In this document: positions 37,280 through 47,380 of the stretch, one piece after another
How positions within the stretch are numbered: the stretch's first letter is position 1
How the letters are laid out: each line of letters opens with the position of its first letter
Assembly (NCBI GenBank): GCA_016712105.1
Contig: JADJRU010000001.1
Coordinates: 372,001-436,000, forward strand
Direction: 5' to 3'
DNA: 64,000 nt
Origin: Ahniella sp.
GTDB taxonomy: Bacteria; Pseudomonadota; Gammaproteobacteria; Xanthomonadales; Ahniellaceae
Notes under the pieces: generated by a model
What the model was told of the DNA's origin: nothing
What the model saw: only the letters and a program-made list of their open reading frames with translations
Databases searched by the model: none
Position numbers and translations under genes: made by a program

Positions 37280-39953
37280 CTACTCGGGCTCGTCCGGAAC
37301 CTGCCGAAGCGCGGCGGTAGCCTGCTCACCTGCCGTCAGCTGATCATCGAACAGCTTGTCGAACGCTTGTTGCTCGGCTTCGAGGAGACCAGCGCGTGGG
37401 TGCTGCTTCAGACTAAACCCCGCAAACAGGGTTTCCAGGCGTGAATCCGGGTCAGCGCTCCGCTTGCCCTGCCAGTCAAGGATCGACACCAACCGATCGT
37501 GGGCTTGAGCTCGCTCGCCGGCCTGCATCTGCAAGGACGCCAACCAACCAGCGCTTCGCCGCCACGCGCCATCGCCATGGTCGAACTGCCGCTTGGCAAC
37601 GGCCTCAAGCTCCGAGCGCAGCTGCCCGGCCAGCACATCGAGATAAGCAAGGCCAGCCAGTGCCTGGCGCGTGAACGGCGATTCGAATGACGTCGCGCCG
37701 GGAAACACGAGGTGTGCGTCCGAATGACGAGACCGTTCAAGCGCACGACGCCAGCGATCGGCCGCGACCTCCCGGTTTCCCTGCGCAAGCGCCAATTCCG
37801 CGCCGAGCAGATATAGGTCGCGCAACTCGAACAGTGACTCCTCCCCATACTGCTGCAGGGGCATTTCCAGCCGGTCGTACAGCGCTTGTGCCTCGCCGGT
37901 TGCCTGGTTCCTCAACGCCACATCAAGCAGCCTGAGGTCCATCCACAGCGTGAATCCGCCCTGTTCGCCGAAGTGTGCGCCGATCCAATCGCGGGCGCGC
38001 CGCATCCGGTCCGGGGTCAGGGCAGCAGCGTGGCGCACGACGAAACAGGTGTAATGTGCCTGCACGGCAGGACGATCGGCCAAATCCCGCCCGGCTGAAC
38101 GCAGCAGATCCAGGGCACCTCGCGAACTTGACGGTGTTGTGCTGCCGCGTCGAAGGCTTCCATACGATGCCAGTCGACGTGAGGCTGCAGGATGCTGTAC
38201 TCCCGACGTTTTGCATCCGGAAATTCTTTGGCGGCTGCCAACCATGCCGGCAAAAAGCGCATCGGCTGCGAGCAGTCCCGTCGCGTAGTCGCCTTGCATG
38301 CGCGATGCATCCAGGCGCATGGTTTGCATGCCGACTCGTGTCCACGGCGGCATGGCATCGACATAGTCCCGCTCCAGAATGGCCAACTGCCGCTGCAATG
38401 GCGGCAGCATTTCGGCAAACCAGTAGGCGTGCATGAGATCAAACTCCGCCTTCACCAACTGCGCCGAACCTGGCCTGAGCTTGCGCAGCTCGGCCACTTG
38501 AAGCTCGCGCGCCCGTGCCCCCTGGGCAACCGGGCTGGCCCGCCCGAGCGTGTGGCCCAGTACGTCATACATTTCGATTCGCGCTTCCGGATAGTCCTTC
38601 AACGACGTGGCGACCCGCTCCAAACCACGAAGGGTTAGTTCCACGGCTGTTACTTCACGGCCGGTCGCCCAACGATTGGCAGCGGTGAAGGTATCGATCA
38701 GGAATTGTTTGCTCGCATGAGCCACCCGTGCCTGCTCGATCGCACGATTACGCTCACGCACTACCCAGATTCCGGAAAACAGAAGCACTGCCGCGACTCC
38801 GGCCGCCAGTGCGGCACTGAGGCGATTGCGACGGATCCACTTGGCCGACCGGTATCGCCAACTTGCCGGACGCGCCTGGATCGGCAGATTGGCGAGGTAT
38901 CGGCCCAAATCATCACTGAGGCTTTGTGCCGAGGGGTAACGTCGCGCCGGGTCGCGCTCGAGCGCCTTGAGCACGATGGTGTCCAGGTCCCCATTCAATT
39001 CGCGCGGATGGAACGCCACGGTCGTCGTACTGGTCTGGCGTCGGTGAAGCCATTCGCTTGGCGCCATGGCATCGGTTTCGGTAATTGCCTGCAGCAGGCT
39101 GAGCGGATTGTCGCCCGAAACTCGATGCGGGCGATCGCCGGTGAGCAGTTCGTACAGGATGACGCCGAGCGCATAAACATCGGTGGCGGTTGTGATGGGC
39201 TCACCGCGAATCTGCTCTGGCGCGGCATAGGCGTAGGTCATGGGGGCCCGCCCGGATGTCTGGGTAAACCCGGCGTTTCCAATCAGCTTGGCGGCGCCAA
39301 AATCCAGCAGCTTGGGACAGCCATCCGATTGCGCAAGGATGTTCGCCGGCTTGAGATCGGTGCACGATCAGATTCTGGTGCGCGAACTGAACCGCATCGA
39401 TCACTCTCTGGAGGAGTCGAATTCGATCCGGGACCGACTGATGTTCGTCCCGTGCGTACTGATCGAGTGGCCGACCCAGCACCCGCTCGATGGCCATCCA
39501 GGGATGCCCCTGGTCCGTACTCCCGCCATCCATCACGCGAGCGATCGCGGGATGGTCAAGCCGGGCCAGCAGCTCACGCTCGCGCTGGAAACGTTCGCGT
39601 TGCTCCAGCGAGTAGACATCCCGGATCACCTTGATGGCAGCTTCCTTGCTGAAGCTGCCGTCATCGCGCACCCCGAGGTAGACCGCGCCCATCCCGCCGC
39701 TGCCCAGCAACCCTTTGATACGGTAGGGACCAATCCGTTCGGGGAGTTGCGGCGCCAGGATCGGCAACAAGAGGTCCGGGGCGACCAGCCGATCAAGGAC
39801 GTCGACCCGATCGCGCAACCCCAGCAGGCGGCACGCCTCGGCGGCCAGTGCCGGATCGGCGCATTCCGCAAGCAGTTGCTCGCGTTCGGCATCGGTCGGC
39901 AAGTCGAGGGCAGCCTCGATCAATGCTCTGATTTGCTGGTGCGATACGGGCAT
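37280..39953 (-). CDS. Membrane Ser/Thr protein kinase with extracytoplasmic helical repeats, frameshifted
   Basis: About 890 residues when repaired. An N-terminal segment (about 1-75) is followed by a Hanks-type kinase domain with P-loop GSGGMGAVYLG, AIKVI lysine, DLKPANIL, DFGAAK and YAAPEQIRGE. One transmembrane helix (LSAALAAGVAAVLLFSGIWVV) comes next, then a long TPR/alpha-solenoid C-terminus. A missing base at about 39358 falls exactly in the catalytic loop (CACCG-ATCTCAAG), so His-Arg and Asp-Leu-Lys are in different frames. Two compensating indels lie near 38120 and 38245. It is 73 bp downstream of an ECF sigma gene, the known arrangement in which the kinase phosphorylates and activates its sigma factor. 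Confidence 0.85.
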
Positions 39954-40026
39954 AGGTATGGACGTGGTCGATTCCTGATGATCAACGCAAAGCAGCGGCA
40001 AAACCGGCAACGTTCTGCCGATGAGC

Positions 40027-40599
40027 TTACTCCTGCCCCAATTCTCCGAGCAGGAACAGCCGCGCCACTTCCCATTGACGTCGGATGCTGCGCTCACTGC
40101 TCTGACGGGCAGCAGCGATTTCCTCGAAGGTGAACCCGCCAAAGAAGTACGCCTCGATCACTTCGGCGAGTTCCGCATCGCGCGCATGCAGTCGGGTCAA
40201 TGCCGCATCAAGCGCCAGCACGTCGATGCGACCGGCGTCGGTGATCGAGATACGCTCGGTCAAATCGGTACGCACCCATTCTCCTCCGCGTTTCTGCGCC
40301 GCCAGGGCGCGCACGTGGTCGACAATGATCTGCCTCATGACCCGAGCAGCCAGGCGGAAAAAGTGCCCCCGATCGGAGAAGTTGAGCTCGGACTCCGGCA
40401 CCAGCCTCAGGAACGTATCGTGTACCAAGGAGGTGGCATCCAGCGTGATTGGATTGCCTCGCAGGATGCCTCCGGCCATGCGCTTGAGCTCGGCATAAAC
40501 TTGCCCGATCGCTCGCTCTGCCGCGTCACGGTCGCCGGAGCGGGCAGCGTTCAACTGTGATGTCAGATCTGGCGTGGACTGGGACAGACTGGACTCCAT
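40027..40599 (-). CDS. ECF sigma factor linked to a Ser/Thr kinase (ECF43/EcfP-EcfK type)
   Basis: A 190-residue sigma factor with region 2 (LDATSLVHDTFLRLV, HFFRLAARVMRQIIVDHVRA) and region 4 (ALTRLHARDAELAEVIEAYFFGGFTFEEIAAARQSSERSIRRQW). The usual acidic motif of region 2.2 is replaced by D-A-T-S-L-V-H-D-T, leaving a threonine. This is the feature by which EcfP/EcfK-type factors are activated through phosphorylation by the partner kinase instead of an anti-sigma factor. The partner kinase gene follows in the same operon. The ATG at 40599 begins the conserved region. No anti-sigma gene is present. Confidence 0.9.
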   Translation of the reverse strand: MESSLSQSTPDLTSQLNAARSGDRDAAERAIGQVYAELKRMAGGILRGNPITLDATSLVHDTFLRLVPESELNFSDRGHFFRLAARVMRQIIVDHVRALAAQKRGGEWVRTDLTERISITDAGRIDVLALDAALTRLHARDAELAEVIEAYFFGGFTFEEIAAARQSSERSIRRQWEVARLFLLGELGQE

Positions 40600-40808
40600 T
40601 GACCTTTGGCGCTTTTTGTCACAACCGACGGTAGGCCTGCCTGCCAAGGTTACTGAGATTGGTCGTCCCAGTGGTATTCCGCAGTCGGTCGGGGGCCTCC
40701 CGCAGGGCGTCTCGATCCATGCAGCACCGCCAATACTCGTGCGGGCCTTGTGTGCCGCTCGCGCGGTTGGGATGCTAGGCGCCCCTGCCGCATATCTGGA
40801 TGTAGCCG
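40600..40808. other. Divergent intergenic region between the ECF sigma gene and ctpA
   Basis: About 210 bp that must carry promoters for both directions. No clear consensus elements or repeats were seen. Confidence 0.3.
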
Positions 40809-42095
40809 ATGTCCCTGTCTCGCCTGTCAATCTGCCTTGCGCTCGCCCTTGCCGCACCCGCCGGCCGGACTGCGGAAGACGCGGCTGCCCCATCGTCGCC
40901 ACCCCCGACGACGGAAGTCAGTGCCGAGGACATCCGCGCGTTTGTGTCGGTCTTCCGCGCCATTCAGGAAGCCTATGTCGAACCGGTCGACGGCAAACGC
41001 CTGATGCAGTCGGCGATCCGCGGCATGCTGAACGAGCTCGACCCGCACTCGGCGTATCTTGAACCCGAGCAGATGCAGCAATGGGATGAGGACATCAGCG
41101 GGCTCTACGGCGGCCTGGGTGTCGAAGTGATCTTCATGAACGGTGCGTTGCGGGTGATTGCGGCGATCGACGATTCACCGGCGCAACGTGCCGGCATCCG
41201 CGCTGGTGATGTGATCACTGCGATCAATGGCGTGGCCGTGGATGCCCACGATTTCGACTCGGCCGATCGCCTGCGCGGCAACCCGGGCTCCCGTGTGACC
41301 GTGACGATCGATCGCGACGGCGAAGCGAACCCGCTGGAAATCAAACTCGTTCGCGAGGAAATCCGCGCACAATCGGTGCGGGCACGCTGGCTGGATTCGG
41401 GTTATGTCGTCATCCGCCTGTCGCAGTTCCAGGAATCCACACCGCAGGAATTGCGCGACCGTTGGCGCAAGCTGACGTCCGGCAAGCCGGTTTATGGTGT
41501 GGTGCTGGACTTGCGCAACAACCCGGGCGGCGTCCTCGCTGCCGCCGTCGAAGTGACCGACAGTTTTCTGGAATCGGGCCAGATCGTCAGTACCCGCGGT
41601 CGGATTCCCGATGGCGACCTGAGCTTCGATGCGAAACCCGGTGACCTGACCCAGGGCGCACCGATGGTCGTTCTGATCGATCAAGGCTCGGCATCGGCCG
41701 CCGAAATTGTCGCGGGAGCCCTGCAAGACCACCGCCGGGCCATCGTGGTCGGATATCCAAGCTTCGGCAAGGGCTCCGTGCAGAACCTGCTGCCGCTGGA
41801 ATCCGGTGCGGCCGTCAAACTCACCACGGCGCGTTATTACACACCCAACAAGCGCTCGATCCAGGCGCATGGCATCGACCCGGATCTGCTGCTGGGTGAT
41901 GTGCAACTGGCCCCGGCGGATCGTAGTGCGGCATTGATTGAAACCGAGGCGAGTCTGGCCGGACATCTGGAAGCAGAACTTGCCCCGACCGATGCCACCG
42001 ATCGGGATCCGGAGCTCGATAGCGACTATGCCCTGAGCCAGGCGATGGCCGCCTTGAAGGCGCTCGCCTTCCAGAAGCGCGCGCCGACCGAGTGA
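40809..42095 (+). CDS. C-terminal processing protease (S41 family, CtpA/Prc-like)
   Basis: A 428-residue exported protease. It has a signal peptide (about 1-22) and an N-terminal helical domain with LDPHSAYLEPEQMQQW. The PDZ domain carries GLGVEV and SPAQRAGIRAGDVITAINGVAV. The S41 catalytic domain carries VVLDLRNNPGG, the nucleophile Ser in DQGSASAAEIVAGALQD and the Lys in SFGKGSVQ. It trims or degrades proteins in the periplasm from their C-termini. Its stop overlaps the GTG start of the next gene, so the two are coupled. Confidence 0.95.
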   Translation: MSLSRLSICLALALAAPAGRTAEDAAAPSSPPPTTEVSAEDIRAFVSVFRAIQEAYVEPVDGKRLMQSAIRGMLNELDPHSAYLEPEQMQQWDEDISGLYGGLGVEVIFMNGALRVIAAIDDSPAQRAGIRAGDVITAINGVAVDAHDFDSADRLRGNPGSRVTVTIDRDGEANPLEIKLVREEIRAQSVRARWLDSGYVVIRLSQFQESTPQELRDRWRKLTSGKPVYGVVLDLRNNPGGVLAAAVEVTDSFLESGQIVSTRGRIPDGDLSFDAKPGDLTQGAPMVVLIDQGSASAAEIVAGALQDHRRAIVVGYPSFGKGSVQNLLPLESGAAVKLTTARYYTPNKRSIQAHGIDPDLLLGDVQLAPADRSAALIETEASLAGHLEAELAPTDATDRDPELDSDYALSQAMAALKALAFQKRAPTE

Positions 42096-42505
42096 GCGGT
42101 TCGATTCCTTCAAGGCCGGCGCTGGTGCTGAAGCTTGCCTGGCTGCGATATGGCCCGGGCAATGCGGCTGCGGTTCGGGCGGCGCACCAACAACCCGTGA
42201 GTACGACACGCAACGCCGATGAACTTGAATGGCTTTCGGCTGTGGCGGGCGCGATCCGACTGGCCGCTCGCTGGGTGCCCGGCAGCCGATGCCTCGATCG
42301 ATCCCTGGCCTTGCATCATTTCGCGCACGCACGCGGTGTGCTCGCCGCCCTCAGGCTTGGCGTACGTCGATTGCCCGACGGGCAGGTGACGGCACACGCC
42401 TGGATCACGCTCGCCGGTGAACCCATCGGGGAAGATCCAGCCGCACTGAGCACCCTGTTGCCGCTCGACCCTGGCATCGACCGCGGTACCCTTCCGTTCG
42501 ATTGA
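42092..42505 (+). CDS. Lasso peptide B2-like transglutaminase-fold protein (orphan)
   Basis: A 137-residue protein of the McjB C-terminal/lasso B2 type (PF13471). The Cys-His-Asp triad is visible as C in GSRCLDRSLALHHFAHARG, H in TAHAWITLAGEPIGED and the following acidic residue. In lasso peptide clusters this enzyme cleaves the leader peptide. No RRE-type B1, asparagine-synthetase-like C protein or precursor was found nearby, and the gene is coupled to ctpA by GTGA. A housekeeping or alternative peptide-processing role is more likely than classical lasso synthesis. Confidence 0.78.
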   Translation: MSGSIPSRPALVLKLAWLRYGPGNAAAVRAAHQQPVSTTRNADELEWLSAVAGAIRLAARWVPGSRCLDRSLALHHFAHARGVLAALRLGVRRLPDGQVTAHAWITLAGEPIGEDPAALSTLLPLDPGIDRGTLPFD

Positions 42506-42582
42506 TCCGCGGGAACCGTGCGCCGGTCCACGCAAAAAGCGGTCGATCGGCGTACGCTGTCACCCTGCAACCGATACCCCTC

Positions 42583-43941
42583 ATGATCCGTTCAACACTT
42601 GTATCCATGCTGCTGTTGATCGCGCCGACCCTGTCGGCCGCCAATCCCGCGGACACCGTCATCGTGGACATCCACGACCGTGGTGCCTTGGGTGTCGAAG
42701 AACTGAAGGCGCAGGGCTCGGTCTTGTGGTCGGTCGAGTTCGGCAATGAATTGCTGATGGCCGTCACCCCGGAATCACGTGCGCACTGGCTGGCACGCGC
42801 CGGCACGCGCGCCGGCCCCGATCAGCTCTCGCTGGACACCCTGCGGATCCGCGACCACGCCTGTACTGACCATGAGGTCCCACCGACACTGGCCGTCGTC
42901 GGTGGGTACGAGATTCTTCGCCTTGAATCAGCCTGGCGATCGCTTCCGGATGTGCTGCATGTCATCGGACGCCAGGCTCCGCTCGACGGTGTGGTCGCGC
43001 GCGAAGTGCGCAACATGCCCGTGCGTCGCGGCGTCTAGCCGGCGGATCCGGCGATTTCGGCGATCACCTCGAAAGTCGACGGCGCACGCTGGTTCCAGGC
43101 CCTCGGGGATCTGGCGGGATTCAATCTCAACAGCTTCAGCCCACAACTGGCTTCTGCCCGCACACTCATCCTCGATCGGTTTGCCACTGCAGGCCTGGCG
43201 ACCGAAGTGTTCTCGTTCACCGTGCCCGGCAGTGCCTGTAGTCCGGTCATTCCGGACGTGTCTGCCGGCAATCCGATCGGCCGCAAGACCGGCGCCAGCC
43301 TGCCGGATGAATGGATCGTCGTCGGCGCCCATTACGACGCGCGGAATGCCACACGCTGCGACGGCACGCAGGCACCTCAGCCGGGGGCAAACGACAATGC
43401 CAGTGGCTGCGCGGGCGTGATTGAACTCGCGCGGGTGTTCCAGAATGTTCGTACCGAGCGAAGCCTGGTGTTCATGTGTTTTGCCGGCGAAGAGCAAGGA
43501 CTTCGGGGCAGCCAGGCCTTCGTCAATGCTTTGCTGAACAGTGGCGACATCGCCAAGGTGAAGCACATGATCAACCTCGACATGATCGGCCATGCGATCG
43601 ACGACACCCTGAGTGCACGTGTGGAAACGGACGCAGCCCAGCAGAGCATTCTGCCGATCTATGCAGATCATGCGGCGACTTATGCGCCTGAACTCAACCT
43701 GATCATCTCGGCAAGTACCGCCGCCTACTCAGACCACTGGCATTTCCTGCAGCGCGGTGTGCCGGCCGCATTCACCTGGGAAAACGGTGCCGGCATCTAC
43801 CCGGACTACCACCAGATCAGCGATGTGCCTGGCAACATGCAACGCGCGCAGCCACTGGCCAGCGGGATCCTGAAAATGGACGCGGCCATGATCGCCACGC
43901 TGGCCGGGGTTCACGTGTTGTTCGACGACAGCTTCGAGTAA
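42583..43941 (+). CDS. Secreted M28-family metallopeptidase, interrupted by an in-frame TAG
   Basis: A 452-codon frame with a signal peptide (about 1-20). An N-terminal domain follows (about 20-150). After a single TAG at 43036-43038 in the same frame comes the peptidase domain. Zinc ligands are seen in VVGAHYDARN, PGANDNASGCAGVIELAR, CFAGEEQGLRGS, INLDMIG and SDHWHFLQRGVPA. It ends in HVLFDDSFE, one of the shared C-terminal tails. It is an aminopeptidase-type exopeptidase of the cell exterior. The stop may be a point mutation or sequencing error, as the flanking sequence is in frame and undamaged. The end overlaps the convergent gene by 31 bases. Confidence 0.85.
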
Positions 43942-46157
43942 CTGCCAACAGGCGATTCGACCAACGCAGCAATGCCACTGCGACGATTGGCCTCCAGTGC
44001 CAGCGCGCGTTCGTCGGCATTTGCGAAGCGCCGGTCCCAGTCCCGCAACTTCGGCACCATCAAGGCCTGCCACAGGGGCGGCACGAGTGTCAGCACGATC
44101 GTGGTGAGATAACCGCTGACCATCATCGGCGCATCCGGTACCGGACGAAGATCCTGATAAGCCACCTCACCTTCGGCATGATGATGCGAATGGCGGGTGA
44201 GGTTGAACATCGTCCACGAACTGATGCGGCGATTGGTATTCCATGAATGTCGCGGCGCAACCGGCGCATCCGTCACCCGAACCAAGCCGTAGTGCTCCAT
44301 GTAATTGACGATTTCCAGCAGGGCTTTGCCCCACAGCGCGCAACCGGCGAAATACAGTGCTCCGACCCAACCACCGATGAAGGCGGCCAGCACAAGCAAC
44401 AACACGCTCATCATGTGCCCGCGCAGAAACGCGTTGCGCCAGTGCCAGACACCCAAGCCGAGGCGCGCAAGACGACTCGCCTCGATGTGATGGGCACTGA
44501 CATTGCCGCGGAGCGTCGAAATCAACACGTGTGCATAGACGTTGCGCCCGCGCGGTGCCGTGGCCGGGTCGTCACGCGTCGACACGTATCGGTGATGCCC
44601 GTAGACGTGTTCGATCGAGAAGCCGGTGTCGAAGCTGAACGCGAGCAGCCAACGACCGATCACCATCGAGCGCGGATCCCACGTGCGATGCGTCAGCTCA
44701 TGGGCGGCAATGGTGCCGATCATGCCGATCATCAATCCGGTCAGGAACAAGCCCGAAATGTGATGTCCGAATGAGGTGGCCGCTTTGGCCGCCAGCAAGT
44801 CATACCCGGTCCATGCACCCAAAGTGGCACCAAAACCGAATGGATCACCCGGCGCGACACTCCACACGGCCGCAAACGTGATCACCGCGACCAAGGGCAG
44901 CGCCAGCCACAACTGCAAGGTCAGGATCTGCGGCCAGCGATAGTGGGGCGTTCGGGTGTCATCACCCGACACGGCGTCGCCCAACACGTAGGCGGCGAGT
45001 ACACCGAACAGGCCGATACTGATCGACATGCCACCGGCGAGCAGCGACATCAGCGCAAACACGCCAACCAGATGGAAGCCAAAATACTTCAGATAATCGA
45101 AGACACTGGCGGCCGGGCGGTCCTCTGCACCCGCGATCCTTGCAACTGGTGCGGTTGCCATCGCAGCATCGAAGCGATCGACCTTGACCCGATCCGACGG
45201 CACACCCAACGCGCGCAGTTGTTCCCGGACCGACTCGACCATCGCCGGTTGTCCACAGACATAAACTTCGTGCGAGGGCTGCAGATGTCTTGCCAGCACA
45301 TCGCCGAGACGTCCGCGTGCGCCGGTCCAGTCCGAAGCCGGTGCCGACAACACGGGCACAAACCGAATCCGCCCGGCAGCAGCCTCCACCAGGGACTCGA
45401 TCTCGTCGCGTTGCAACAGACCGGATTCCTGACGTGCACCGTACAGAACGGTCACATCACTCGGGAATCCACGGGCTGCATGGTCGTGCAGCATGGCCAG
45501 CAACGGTGCAATTCCGGTGCCGGTGGCGATCAACAAGGATGCGGCCGGTTGGCCGGGCCAGCCGAACGATCCCATCGGCGTCGACACGCGCACATCGGTA
45601 CCCAGCAGATCCTGGGTCTCAAGCAACTGCGACAGTCGTCCCTCCGGTTGATGCCGGATCAACAGGCGCAGCACACCCGAGCCATCCGGCGCGGTCGACA
45701 GTGAATACGGTCGAACCACATCGGGCCAGCGATCAAACTGGATCTGCACATGTTGACCGGGCAGCCAATCGAACCGGCTCTGCATCTGGATACGCAGCAT
45801 CGTGACGTCGTCACCACAACGCCGCTGCTCGATGACCTGGCCCATGTTTCGAGGTGTGCCATCGGGCGGCGTGACAAAGCGCACCCGGACATCCGACAAC
45901 GGCTCACTCTGGCAGGCCAGCACATGCCCCGACGCCAATTGCTCGGCGGTCAGCAGGTAACTGGTGTCGGTCCGCTGGTGGACGGTGCCGGACAGGATCT
46001 GGCAGGTGCAACTGGCACACCCGCCGACACGACAGCGATTCGGAAAGTCGATGCCTTGGTCCAGCGCCGCGGCCAGGATCGTCGTGCCCGGCGCAGCGGA
46101 TACGGTCTGGCCGTTCAGGTCGAGCTGGAATGGTGATTCGGAAAGACTTCGTGACAT
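43911..46157 (-). CDS. Ferredoxin-reductase-AlkB/fatty-acid desaturase fusion (self-sufficient membrane hydroxylase)
   Basis: A 748-residue fusion in three parts. The N-terminal [2Fe-2S] ferredoxin (about 10-90) has cysteines in FPNRCRVGGCASCTCQ and VLACQSE. The FNR-type flavin/NAD reductase (about 95-325) has VVRPYSLSTAPD and LLIATGTGIAPLLAML. The integral membrane di-iron hydroxylase (about 345-730) has three His boxes HELTH, HVYGHHRYVSTRDDPATAPRG and LTRHSHHHAE, plus NYMEHYGLVR. It can draw electrons from NAD(P)H itself and oxidise alkanes or similar hydrophobic substrates. An AraC-type regulator is divergent. The ATG at 46157 is chosen over a GTG three codons upstream. Confidence 0.9.
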   Translation of the reverse strand: MSRSLSESPFQLDLNGQTVSAAPGTTILAAALDQGIDFPNRCRVGGCASCTCQILSGTVHQRTDTSYLLTAEQLASGHVLACQSEPLSDVRVRFVTPPDGTPRNMGQVIEQRRCGDDVTMLRIQMQSRFDWLPGQHVQIQFDRWPDVVRPYSLSTAPDGSGVLRLLIRHQPEGRLSQLLETQDLLGTDVRVSTPMGSFGWPGQPAASLLIATGTGIAPLLAMLHDHAARGFPSDVTVLYGARQESGLLQRDEIESLVEAAAGRIRFVPVLSAPASDWTGARGRLGDVLARHLQPSHEVYVCGQPAMVESVREQLRALGVPSDRVKVDRFDAAMATAPVARIAGAEDRPAASVFDYLKYFGFHLVGVFALMSLLAGGMSISIGLFGVLAAYVLGDAVSGDDTRTPHYRWPQILTLQLWLALPLVAVITFAAVWSVAPGDPFGFGATLGAWTGYDLLAAKAATSFGHHISGLFLTGLMIGMIGTIAAHELTHRTWDPRSMVIGRWLLAFSFDTGFSIEHVYGHHRYVSTRDDPATAPRGRNVYAHVLISTLRGNVSAHHIEASRLARLGLGVWHWRNAFLRGHMMSVLLLVLAAFIGGWVGALYFAGCALWGKALLEIVNYMEHYGLVRVTDAPVAPRHSWNTNRRISSWTMFNLTRHSHHHAEGEVAYQDLRPVPDAPMMVSGYLTTIVLTLVPPLWQALMVPKLRDWDRRFANADERALALEANRRSGIAALVESPVGSYSKLSSNNT

Positions 46158-46251
46158 GATCGCCACCGCATGGATTGGATGACGGAACGATACGCCAAGG
46201 CTTGTGCATTGATGGGGTCATTTCTTGCCACTTTGCCGCAACCGGCCCACA

Positions 46252-47319
46252 ATGCAGACCATGGCAAATTCCCGCGCGACCCGTATTCGCCCCGTTCCGA
46301 CCGGCCCGTCCGGCGCTGCACTGCCAGCCTTGTACCTGCGCCAGATCGCCGACCAGTTAAGGACTGCAGAGGTATCGGTGGCCGCGTGGCTCAGCAGTTG
46401 CGGAGTTTCGGCCGCGGTGCTGGATGATGATGCGCCAGCCCTGCCCGAAGCGACGTTTCGCCAACTCGTCCGGACAGCATTGACGCTGTCCCGCGAACCC
46501 GCACTCGGTCTACTCGTTGGTGCCCGGATGCTGCCGGACAGCCATGGTCTGGTCGGTCTCGCCGCGCGCCACAGCAAGACACTCGGCGAAGCACTGGAAT
46601 TGGTCGAGCATTTTCTGGGCCTGCGCACGAGCCTCGTTCAAGTGAAGATCGAACGCGGCAAGCGACAGGTCCGGCTCCGACTCATCGAACCGAGATCCCT
46701 TCGTGACCTGCAGGTGGTGGTGCTGGAGGCAGTGAGCCTGGCATTGAAGAACCTGCTGGATGCTGTGGCCATGCGAACCGACAGGATCGAGGAAGTCCGG
46801 TTTCCGTTCCCTGCACCACGCCATCATCGGCTCGCCGAACAATGGTTCGGTTGCCGGGTTCGATACGGATCTGCGTCTGCATGCCTGTGTGTGCCCATAC
46901 AGGCCCTCAATGAACCACTGCGACACGGCAACGCAGAAGCCTACGCTCACAGCGTGGCTGTCTGTGCGCAGGAACTGGAGCGTCTGCACCACGAACAGAG
47001 CCTGACAGCGAGTATCCAGCGACTGTTGCTCGAACGGCATCACGGATTCCCGTCACTGACGACCTGTGCGCGACTGCTGCACCAGAGTCCACGCACGCTG
47101 CATCGGCGATTGCAGGATGAAGGCCAGACGTGGCGACAACTCGTGGATACGGCACGGCGGCATCGTGCCGTGGCGCAACTTCAATCCGGCCGGTTCACGG
47201 TTGATCAGGTCGCCGCACTGTTGGGGTATACCGATGTCGCCAACTTTCGGCGGGCGTTCAAACGATGGACCGGACAGACCCCTGGTGATTGCCGCGGCGA
47301 GGTGGTGTGGCAGAAGTGA
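46252..47319 (+). CDS. AraC-family transcriptional regulator
   Basis: A 355-residue regulator. The N-terminal Arabinose_bd-like domain (about 20-230) has PALGLLVGARMLPDSHGLVGLAA, as in OruR/AlkR-type proteins. The C-terminal AraC HTH pair (about 250-350) has TTCARLLHQSPRTLHRRLQDEG and FTVDQVAALLGYTDVANFRRAFKRWTGQTP. Being divergent from the AlkB fusion gene with a 94-bp shared region, it probably controls that gene in response to its substrate. The ATG at 46252 is one of three closely spaced candidates. Confidence 0.9.
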   Translation: MQTMANSRATRIRPVPTGPSGAALPALYLRQIADQLRTAEVSVAAWLSSCGVSAAVLDDDAPALPEATFRQLVRTALTLSREPALGLLVGARMLPDSHGLVGLAARHSKTLGEALELVEHFLGLRTSLVQVKIERGKRQVRLRLIEPRSLRDLQVVVLEAVSLALKNLLDAVAMRTDRIEEVRFPFPAPRHHRLAEQWFGCRVRYGSASACLCVPIQALNEPLRHGNAEAYAHSVAVCAQELERLHHEQSLTASIQRLLLERHHGFPSLTTCARLLHQSPRTLHRRLQDEGQTWRQLVDTARRHRAVAQLQSGRFTVDQVAALLGYTDVANFRRAFKRWTGQTPGDCRGEVVWQK

Positions 47320-47380
47320 GGTTTCCCACAATCGAAGGATTGGACGATGACCTGCACTCTGCCCCGCCCCCTCAAAACTG

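Noticed and set aside
42092..43941. Lasso peptide biosynthesis cluster
   Set aside because: Only a B2-like protein is present; no precursor, RRE protein or asparagine-synthetase-like cyclase is encoded nearby.
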